DNA from: Coriobacteriia bacterium
Lineage (GTDB): Bacteria > Actinomycetota > Coriobacteriia > Coriobacteriales > Atopobiaceae
Direction: 5' to 3'
Length of the DNA stretch: 12,091 nucleotides
Assembly: GCA_003150175.1 (NCBI GenBank)
Contig: QAKZ01000007.1
Coordinates: 1 to 12,091, forward strand
Below, one piece after another: positions 7,475-12,091 of the stretch. The translations under genes and the position numbers were made by a program. The first letter of the stretch is position 1, and the number at the start of each line of letters is the position of its first letter. The notes under the pieces were generated by a model. The model was not told the DNA's origin, searched no databases, and saw nothing but the letters and a program-made list of their open reading frames with translations.

Positions 7475-7626
7475 CTTCGCCGCCGGGAGGCCGCCTTGCC
7501 CCGGCGCGCAGTTCTGCTGACAAGTAGCTTCGTCGCCGGCAAACAGCGTTGCCTCGGTTCGCGGTTCTGTCGGCATGCAGCTTCGCCACTGGCAAGCTGC
7601 CTCTTCTCGACGTGCGGTTTCCCGAA
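7468..7626. repeat. Three degenerate 53-bp direct repeats
   Basis: Units start at 7468, 7521 and 7574, exactly 53 bp apart. Each opens with CAAGTAGCTTCG or CATGCAGCTTCG and has GCGGTT or GCAGTT near position 41. Units 1 and 2 agree at about 40 of 53 positions, units 2 and 3 at about 31. Unit 1 begins inside the last codons of the DUF389 gene, and the coding sequence before it (7457-7475) resembles the CTTCGTCGCCGGCAAACAG part of unit 2. This suggests the array grew by duplication of the gene's 3' end. Confidence 0.6.
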
Positions 7627-7859
7627 GCCCCCCAATCGCTCACAGACCGCTCGCGAGGAATGCTACGCTGGCCCCAACATTCGCAAGAAGCGTCAAGGGG
7701 ATGTCTTTTTGGTCATTGTTCTTTAGGGAACGGCTAACCGCATAGCTCGACGTGGCCGCACGCGCGGCAAGCCCCTGTGCGCCGATTTTATGCCCATAAT
7801 CGCCGTTCCTCCTGATTTCTTTGTATCAAACCCTAAATCAGGAAGAGAAGAACAGCACA
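7475..7859. other. Intergenic region, DUF389 gene to methyltransferase
   Basis: These 385 bp carry the three 53-bp repeats (to 7626), then about 180 bp with no credible coding sequence, then the methyltransferase leader. Open frames across it read through repeat DNA and have no ribosome site. A CATAAT at 7795-7800 is a possible -10 for the downstream gene, without a convincing -35. The region is less GC-rich than its neighbours from about 7690 on. No terminator hairpin with a T-run was found after the DUF389 gene. Confidence 0.45.
7810..7843 (+). promoter_or_regulatory. Leader inverted repeat overlapping the methyltransferase ribosome-site region
   Basis: TCCTGATTT (7810-7818) and AAATCAGGA (7835-7843) are perfect 9-bp arms around a 16-nt loop, just upstream of the ATG at 7860. 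The right arm includes the AGGA that starts the purine-rich AGGAAGAGAAG stretch. It could act as a DNA operator or as an RNA hairpin hiding part of the ribosome site; the sequence cannot separate these. Confidence 0.45.
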
Positions 7860-8645
7860 ATGACGAACGCTGATTCCTACCCTAGCGTCAACCTTGGATA
7901 TGGCTCTTGTCCGAGTTCCAGCCCCACACGCTTCCCCAAAACCGCGACCTTCCCCGTCTCCCTCGTCCGCGAGAAGATTATGGGTCCCAACCCGCTCAAG
8001 CTCTGCGAAGAGCTGCTAACCGGCTCCGACCTGCCCCATGGCAGCCGCGTCTGCGACCTAGGCAGTGGAACCGGGATTACGAGCGCGCTTCTTGCCCGCG
8101 AGTACGGCCTCGACGTGTACGCCGTCGACCTGTGGAGCGACCCTGCCGAGAACCGCGCGTTCTTCGATTCGCTCGGAATCCCCGTGTCTTCGATCCATCC
8201 CGTGAAGGCAGACGCCTCCCGCGGGCTGCCTTTTTGCGCGGGGTTCTTCGATGCCGTGGTGAGCATCGACTCATACAACTATTACGGGCGCGACTCGCGC
8301 TACCTCGACGAGCGCCTCTTGCCGTACGTGCGGACGGGCGGCGAGCTCCACCTCAGCATCCCCGGTATGGTGCATGACTGCCACGATGACCTGCCGTCGT
8401 GCTTGCTGGCCTCGTGGACGCCCGAACAGCTCGAGTACATGCACGACATGGCGTGGTGGAAACGTATGCTTGGACAATCCCGCGGCGCGCGCATCGTCGA
8501 CATGCGCGAGATGACCTGCACGCGCGAGACGTGGACAGATTGGATCGCCTGCGACAACGAGTACGCCGTCGGCGACCGCGCCGCCGTCGCGGCGGGCGCG
8601 CTGGATTACCTCAACACCATCGCGATCACGCTGCAGAAGTTGTAG
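7860..8645 (+). CDS. Class I SAM-dependent methyltransferase
   Basis: The 261-residue product has the Rossmann-fold methyltransferase motifs. Motif I is VCDLGSGTG at 64-72 (SAM glycine loop), followed by the acidic ribose-binding residue D90 in DVYAVDLW. D118 in KADAS is the likely adenine-side residue, and a motif IV-like FDAVVSIDSYNYYG lies at 130-143. GGELHLSIPG near 160-169 is the next strand. The C-terminal part (about 190-240) is aromatic- and Met-rich and may form a substrate lid. It resembles methyltransferases of the cyclopropane-fatty-acid-synthase-like superfamily, but the substrate cannot be assigned. ATG 7860 was chosen because a purine-rich ribosome site precedes it; the in-frame TTG at 7821 lies within the leader inverted repeat. 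It appears to be a single-gene unit. Confidence 0.85.
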   Translation: MTNADSYPSVNLGYGSCPSSSPTRFPKTATFPVSLVREKIMGPNPLKLCEELLTGSDLPHGSRVCDLGSGTGITSALLAREYGLDVYAVDLWSDPAENRAFFDSLGIPVSSIHPVKADASRGLPFCAGFFDAVVSIDSYNYYGRDSRYLDERLLPYVRTGGELHLSIPGMVHDCHDDLPSCLLASWTPEQLEYMHDMAWWKRMLGQSRGARIVDMREMTCTRETWTDWIACDNEYAVGDRAAVAAGALDYLNTIAITLQKL

Positions 8646-8771
8646 CAGGGCTTCGGCAGCGAGGGTTGCTCGCAGGCCGTCTCGCCCCGGCGAGTCGCGT
8701 CGATGCCCGGCGCCCGGCGCGAAGTCACTTTTTCGATCCTGACGCCGTGGATGCGTCGAACACCCACGCTT

Positions 8772-8813
8772 GGCCCTCTTAGGGCACTTCTGTAAAAGTA
8801 CCCTAAGAGGGCC
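8772..8813. repeat. Hairpin repeat copy 1
   Basis: Arms GGCCCTCTTAGGG (8772-8784) and CCCTAAGAGGGCC (8801-8813) are perfect over 13 bp. The inner part, CACTTCTG then AAAAGTA, is a degenerate version of the GTACTTCT/AGAAGTAC core of copies 2 and 3. It lies 126 bp after the methyltransferase stop and may act as a T-poor terminator for it. Confidence 0.7.
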
Positions 8814-8865
8814 TTCAGGGGACCTTCTTTCCAGCGACCTGCGGTTTTGTCGGTCAGCAGATAGT

Positions 8866-8891
8866 TAGGGTACTTCTGTAGAAGTACCCTA
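8866..8891. repeat. Hairpin repeat copy 2
   Basis: TAGGGTACTTCT (8866-8877) and AGAAGTACCCTA (8880-8891) form perfect 12-bp arms around a 2-nt centre, a near-perfect palindrome. It has the same core as copies 1 and 3. Confidence 0.75.
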
Positions 8892-8944
8892 GAGAGGCTT
8901 TTGGGGGTCTTTCCAACTCACGACCTGCGGTTTTGTCGATGATT

Positions 8945-8978
8945 AAAAAGCTAGGGTACTTCCCCGGAAGTACCCTAG
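8945..8978 (-). terminator. Intrinsic terminator of the antiporter gene (hairpin repeat copy 3)
   Basis: On the minus strand the 13-bp arms CTAGGGTACTTCC/GGAAGTACCCTAG (8951-8978) are followed by CTTTTT (8950-8945), a textbook intrinsic terminator. The antiporter stop codon TAG (8975-8977) lies inside the stem. The stem belongs to the same repeat family as the hairpins at 8772 and 8866. Confidence 0.75.
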
Positions 8979-9970
8979 GCATGCGCCCTGGAACTGTTCT
9001 CGGCGGCTTCGGCGGAGTGGGCGCCCTCCCCGCCGTCAAAGCCGAATCGCGTCCCCGCCGCCTCCGTGGTCAATCGCCAGATTGGAATGAGCCATAGGTA
9101 GAAGGCGGCGCACCAGCACGCTGCCGGCGCACCGCACATCGAGACGACCGCGCCGCACGCGATCGACCACGGCACCAGCGGCGCCACCACCACGGCGGCG
9201 TCCTCGATGTCGATCGCGAGGTCGCGCGCCCTCGCCTCGGCATGCCCGCAGAGCTGGCTCATGAGCATGATGCCGAGCGTCTGGTTGCAGGCCACCATGC
9301 TCGCCGGGACCGACACAGCGAGCACGGCGGCGTACGGCGACACCCTGCGCACGAGCCCCTCGACGAGCCCGCGCACGCCGTCGAGCAGGCCGGTCCCGTC
9401 GAACAGCCCCGAGAAGCTCGACGAGAGGCACACCACCAGCGAGACGTTGACCATCGAGACGACCCCGCCGCCCGACATCAGCTCGGCGACGGTGGGGTCG
9501 GCGGGGGTAAAGCCGAGCACGCACACGGAGGCGATCTGGCCCGCGGACATTCTGCGCGCGGCCGCGCACACGAGCGCGGCGAGCGCGATGCTCACGCCCA
9601 TCGTCGCGGCCGTCCCGAACGAGGTCCCGATCAAAAACGACATCAGCGAGCACATGCAGAAGATCGCGAGAGGGGCGACGGCGGGCCGCACGAGGGGAGC
9701 CGCCAGCACCACGACCTCGGAGACGGTCCCGCACGCGCGCCACAGCGCCGTGAGCGCGCCGATGAGCATGAACGACTCGAGCACGCCGCGAGCAGACGCG
9801 ACCCCGCGGGCGCACATGCAGGCGAGCTCCCTTAGGCGGCAGCCTCTCCATAGCCCGTAGCCGATGAACAGCGCGAGGCCCGCGACCAGCGCCGCGACGA
9901 TCGGCGCACCCGTGAACACGCAAACCATCAGCTCGGCGCAGAACACGCCGAGCACCGCCGACTCCACCAT
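8975..9970 (-). CDS. nhaC: NhaC-family Na+/H+ antiporter-like protein, apparently with an internal deletion
   Basis: The 331-residue membrane protein matches NhaC-type antiporters in two blocks. Residues 5-140 cover the N-terminal spans, with CVFTGAPIVAAL, LESFMLIGALTALWRACGTV and FLIGTSFGTAATMGVSIALAAL. Residues 157-300 cover the C-terminal half, with DPTVAELMSGGGVVSM, SFSGLFDGTGLLD, CNQTLGIMLMSQL, DIEDAAVVVAPLVPWSIACGAV and WLIPIW. Relatives are about 430-480 residues. What is missing lies between the blocks, around residues 143-157, where the family carries the conserved GAxFGDxxSPxSD region and two or more spans. The frame is kept, so a short product could be made, but transport is doubtful. 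ATG 9970 has GGAAGGG five bases upstream. It may instead be an unusually short family variant. Confidence 0.7.
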   Translation of the reverse strand: MVESAVLGVFCAELMVCVFTGAPIVAALVAGLALFIGYGLWRGCRLRELACMCARGVASARGVLESFMLIGALTALWRACGTVSEVVVLAAPLVRPAVAPLAIFCMCSLMSFLIGTSFGTAATMGVSIALAALVCAAARRMSAGQIASVCVLGFTPADPTVAELMSGGGVVSMVNVSLVVCLSSSFSGLFDGTGLLDGVRGLVEGLVRRVSPYAAVLAVSVPASMVACNQTLGIMLMSQLCGHAEARARDLAIDIEDAAVVVAPLVPWSIACGAVVSMCGAPAACWCAAFYLWLIPIWRLTTEAAGTRFGFDGGEGAHSAEAAENSSRAHA

Positions 9971-10231
9971 CGAGGCCCTTCCGCTATCGACCCGGTGCTT
10001 CTTTTCAGCACACTGTGGGCCGCGGCCGTCGCGTGCTCGCCCTTTCTCCCGGAGATTTGACGCGACCGCAACCTGTCCTGCGGCCTTCGCCCGCGTTCAC
10101 GGCTCGCGTTCACGGCTCGCGGCTCGCGACCGCGGGCAGACGTGACCCCCGCGAAAAGACGGGATCGCTTTCTCCTGGTAGAGCCTCTTTATGTTCGCAG
10201 CCTGCGTTTTTGTCTTTTTGAAGTGCGACCC
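9971..10231. other. Intergenic region between antiporter and MFS genes
   Basis: These 261 bp hold no supported gene. A 13-bp unit CGTTCACGGCTCG is repeated at 10094-10106 and 10107-10119, followed by a partial copy to 10126. No convincing -10/-35 pair for the antiporter, and no hairpin plus T-run after the MFS gene, was found. A T-rich patch on the plus strand (10207-10219) is on the wrong strand to serve as the MFS terminator tail. Confidence 0.4.
10094..10126. repeat. Short tandem repeat, 13-bp unit, about 2.5 copies
   Basis: Two identical adjacent copies of CGTTCACGGCTCG are followed by CGGCTCG, all in noncoding DNA. It looks like replication slippage. Confidence 0.6.
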
Positions 10232-11631
10232 TCATCCTCGGGAGGAGATGCGCGCCGTCCGTCGGTTCGCGAGCTCGGAGAGCGCGACCATGAGAGCGAG
10301 CACGGCGACGTAGAGCCACGGCAGCGTCCCAGCCGCCCCGGCGCCCGCGACGAGCGCGCATACCGGCGGGAAGAAGGTCGACCCCACGTATGCGCAGGCC
10401 ATCTGGAGACTGACCATGCCTTGCGACGCCGCCTCGCCGAAGCGCGACGGCGTGAGCGCGACGATGCTCGGGTAGATCGGCGCGCAGCCCAGGCCCACGA
10501 GCGCAATCGCGGCCGAGAGCGCCGCAGCGTCGTTTTTGCATGTGACGAGAAGCACCAGCCCACAAGCGATGACGACCTGCCCGGCGCGGATCATGTTCCG
10601 TCCCGCGACGCGGTTTGCGACGACGCCCGAGACGAAGCGCCCGAAGGTGATGCCCAGGTAGAACAGCGCGACCATTGACGCGGCCTGCGCCTCGCCGATG
10701 CCGCGGGCGAGCACGAGGTGGCTCGCGATCCACAGGCCCATGCTCGACTCCAGCGCGGAGTAGCACCCGAACGAGCCGATGACGGCGGCGGCGCCCGGAA
10801 GGCGCAGGAGCTCGGGGTAGGAGAGGGGCTTGGCGGCCGAGCTGCCCTGGCCCTCGCCGCCCTCGTGGCTCGTGCCCGGGTTGTCGCCGTTGCTGCTGGA
10901 GCCGCAGGTCTTGTCCGCGCAGCCCGAGCCCGAGTCCGCCGCGTCGCCGTTCGCGCGGCTCGCGCCTGCCGCATCGTTTACGCATCCCTCGTTGCCTGCG
11001 TCCGCGCCCGCCGCGTCACTGCTTTCGGCCATCTTCGCGCCGTCCGCGACCGCCGCGCCGGTCCTTCTCCACAGCGGCAGCGACGCCACGAGCGCCGCCG
11101 TGATCGCCGCCTGCGCGACGCCGATGACGAGATACCCGCCGTGCCAGCTGAGCGGCCCCGCGAGGGCCCAGCCCATGGCCACGGGCCCGACGCTCGTGCC
11201 GATGCCCCAGCAGCAGTGCAGCCAGCTCATGTGCCGCGGACCGTAATGGATAGCGACGTAGTTGTTCAGCGCGGAGTCGATGGCGCCCGCGCCGAGCCCG
11301 TAGGGGAGGGTGAGGAGCACGAGTTGCCAGAACTCCCTGCAGGCCGAGAAGCCCAGGATCGCCGCTGCGGTCAAGCCCACGGACGCCGCGACGAGCCTGC
11401 CCGTGCCCCAGCGCCGCACGAGCTTTGCCGTGGCCAGGCTCGAGACGATGGTGCACGCGCTGATGAGCATGCTGAGCGCGCTCTGTGCCGCCACGGGCGC
11501 CCCGAGCTCGGGTACATCACGGGCCAGGCGGACCCGAGCAGCGAGTCCGGCAGCCCGAGCGAGACGAACGTGAGGTAGATCACAGGAAGAAGAAGCGAGG
11601 TCAAGGGACACCTGTTTCGGATTTCGGCCAC
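10232..11631 (-). pseudogene. MFS transporter interrupted by a one-base frameshift
   Basis: The 5' part reads LTSLLLPVIYLTFVSLGLPD, then SLLGSAWPVMYP from GTG 11631 (or TTG 11604, preceded by AGGTG). The remainder, ELGAPVAAQSALSMLISA onward, is in another frame from 11509 to TGA 10232. Adding one C to the CCC run at 11510-11512 restores a 466-residue, 12-span major facilitator. Family features include AKLVRRWGTGRL after span 2, the LPYGLGAGAIDSALNNYVA segment and SWLHCCWGIGTSVGPVAMG. The C-terminal half is complete (GITFGRFVSGVVANRVAGR, LGCAPIYPSIVALTP). A hydrophilic Ala/Gly/Ser/Asp-rich central loop of about 75 residues joins the two halves. Substrate unknown; the conserved residues suggest the FucP/sugar-type branch. 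A sequencing error in the C-run is possible, in which case the gene is intact. Confidence 0.82.
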
Positions 11632-11730
11632 GGCGAGGCCGCAATAGTATCAAAGCCACCCAATGGCAGCGGAGGCGGCGCCGCGACGGGCGGCGTCCTT
11701 CTTGCCGCGCTTCTCGCCAAAAGCACGGAG

Positions 11731-11850
11731 CGTCGGAATCCCTGTGCCGGAATCCCCGACCGTCGGTAATCCTGTGCCGGAATCCCCGACCGTCGGTAAT
11801 CCTGCACCGGAATCCCCGACCGCCGGTAACGCCCTCACGGGAATCCGGGA
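11731..11850. repeat. 30-bp tandem repeat array
   Basis: Units start at 11731, 11761, 11791 and 11821. The first three differ at only a few positions and share CCGGAATCCCCGAC; units 2 and 3 begin CGTCGGTAATCCTG; the fourth is degenerate. Across each unit boundary CCGAC-C-GTCGG (or CCGCCGG in the last) forms a small palindrome. There are no spacers, so this is not CRISPR-like. Confidence 0.75.
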
Positions 11851-11881
11851 GTGTCTGTACCGACGCTCCCGGATTCCCGTG
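11836..11881. repeat. Long stem-loop, 16-bp perfect arms
   Basis: CACGGGAATCCGGGAG (11836-11851) and CTCCCGGATTCCCGTG (11866-11881) are perfect arms around a 14-nt loop containing TACCGACG. The arm sequence is related to the adjacent 30-bp tandem unit, so the structure looks like two units in opposite orientation. No T-run follows on either strand. Confidence 0.75.
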
Positions 11882-11941
11882 CAAAGAAGGGCACTTCTCA
11901 CCAGGAACCGGTACCGTCGGTAACGGTCGCGCGGAATTCCC

Positions 11942-11963
11942 GGACCGTCGGTACCGACGGTCC
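11942..11963. repeat. 22-bp perfect palindrome
   Basis: GGACCGTCGGT followed by ACCGACGGTCC is fully self-complementary with no loop. It is built from the same GTCGGTA/TACCGAC words as the nearby array. Together they look like a family of mobile or regulatory intergenic palindromes. Confidence 0.7.
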
Positions 11964-11981
11964 CACATTCTGGTGCGCGAT

Positions 11982-12007
11982 TACCGACGCTCCCGGTTTC
12001 TCGTGCA
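11982..12007. repeat. Second copy of the stem-loop right half
   Basis: The TACCGACGCTCCCGG word of 11858-11872 recurs from 11982, followed by TTTCTCGTGCA in place of ATTCCCGTGCA. The opposite arm is absent here, so this is a solitary half-element. Confidence 0.6.
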
Positions 12008-12091
12008 GGATTGGAGAGAAGGAGCAGGGCCTGATTGTTGCTCGGCGCGTCGAAATCCTATTCGGCGCCACCTGTCGCGTCCCTTCCGGTT

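Larger units (their letters stand above)
8646..8974. other. Convergent intergenic region with hairpin repeats
   Basis: This gap between two convergent genes holds no coding sequence. Just after the methyltransferase are two short GC hairpins, GCGAG-GGTTG-CTCGC (8659-8673) and CTCGCC-CC-GGCGAG (8681-8694), neither with a T-run. Three related larger hairpins follow from 8772. CGACCTGCGGTTTTGTCG occurs exactly at 8835-8852 and 8921-8938, each copy preceded by a TCTTTCCA or TTCTTTCCA stretch, so hairpin plus linker form a repeat of about 86-95 bp. Confidence 0.6.
11632..12091. other. Noncoding repeat-rich region at the right edge
   Basis: No supported gene lies here. Open frames across it translate the repeats into monotonous Arg/Gly peptides and have no ribosome site. 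The region contains a 30-bp tandem array (11731-11850), a long stem-loop (11836-11881), a 22-bp perfect palindrome (11942-11963) and a second copy of the stem-loop's right side (about 11982-12007). After about 12010 I see nothing identifiable. The MFS promoter should lie near 11635-11680, but no clear -10/-35 pair was found. Confidence 0.6.

Noticed and set aside
7496..7737. Small open frames in the gap after the DUF389 gene
   Set aside because: They overlap the 53-bp repeats, have no ribosome site and resemble no family I know.
8681..8694. CTCGCC-CC-GGCGAG hairpin as the methyltransferase terminator
   Set aside because: The stem is perfect but no T-run follows, so it does not meet the intrinsic-terminator pattern.
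11731..11850. 30-bp periodic repeats as a CRISPR array
   Set aside because: The units are directly adjacent with no unique spacers, and no cas genes are in the window.
11888..11898. AGGGCACTTCT shared with hairpin copy 1 at 8781-8791
   Set aside because: Only 11 bp match and the second site has no hairpin partner; likely chance.
11632..11968. Minus-strand open frame extending the MFS protein upstream to 11968
   Set aside because: The extra residues are a repetitive Arg/Gly-rich translation of intergenic repeats, out of frame with the true N-terminus, and there is no ribosome site.

Overview
The window is GC-rich (near 70% by eye, with strong G/C third-position bias). It resembles an anaerobic gut actinobacterium of the class Coriobacteriia (Collinsella/Olsenella/Eggerthella relatives). 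That placement is inferred from base composition, gene families and the Tat-type lipoprotein signal, not from a marker gene. No rRNA, tRNA, transposase, phage gene or CRISPR array was seen.

Layout. (1) 1-2024, minus strand: a molybdenum hydroxylase operon of the xanthine dehydrogenase family. An FAD subunit is followed, with a 1-nt overlap, by a large subunit whose N-terminal 2Fe-2S domain is fused to the molybdopterin domain; it runs off the left edge. (2) 2025-2339: a divergent promoter region. (3) 2340-6306, plus strand: what was a urea-uptake plus urease operon. The first 94 codons of urtA (Tat lipoprotein signal and start of the urea-binding domain) join abruptly, out of frame, to the last ~197 codons of ureC. 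The rest of urtA and the first two thirds of ureC are missing, as are ureA, ureB and presumably urtBCDE. The accessory genes ureE, ureF, ureG and ureD follow intact. (4) 6368-7474: a DUF389 membrane protein. (5) 7475-7859: a gap with three 53-bp degenerate direct repeats and a leader hairpin. (6) 7860-8645: a class I SAM-dependent methyltransferase. (7) 8646-8978: a convergent gap with three related hairpins, the last a terminator for the minus strand. (8) 8975-9970, minus: an NhaC-like antiporter that appears to lack its central part. (9) 10232-11631, minus: an MFS transporter broken by a one-base frameshift. (10) 11632-12091: noncoding, full of 30-bp tandem repeats and large palindromes.

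How it fits together: the left half would be nitrogen salvage (purine hydroxylation beside urea import and hydrolysis). As written, though, the sequence cannot make urease, because every nickel ligand of UreC is gone; only the nickel delivery machinery remains. With the shortened antiporter and the frameshifted transporter, this is either a decaying accessory region or a sequence with assembly and base-call faults. The urtA::ureC junction is the most notable observation. I found no convincing new multi-gene system.
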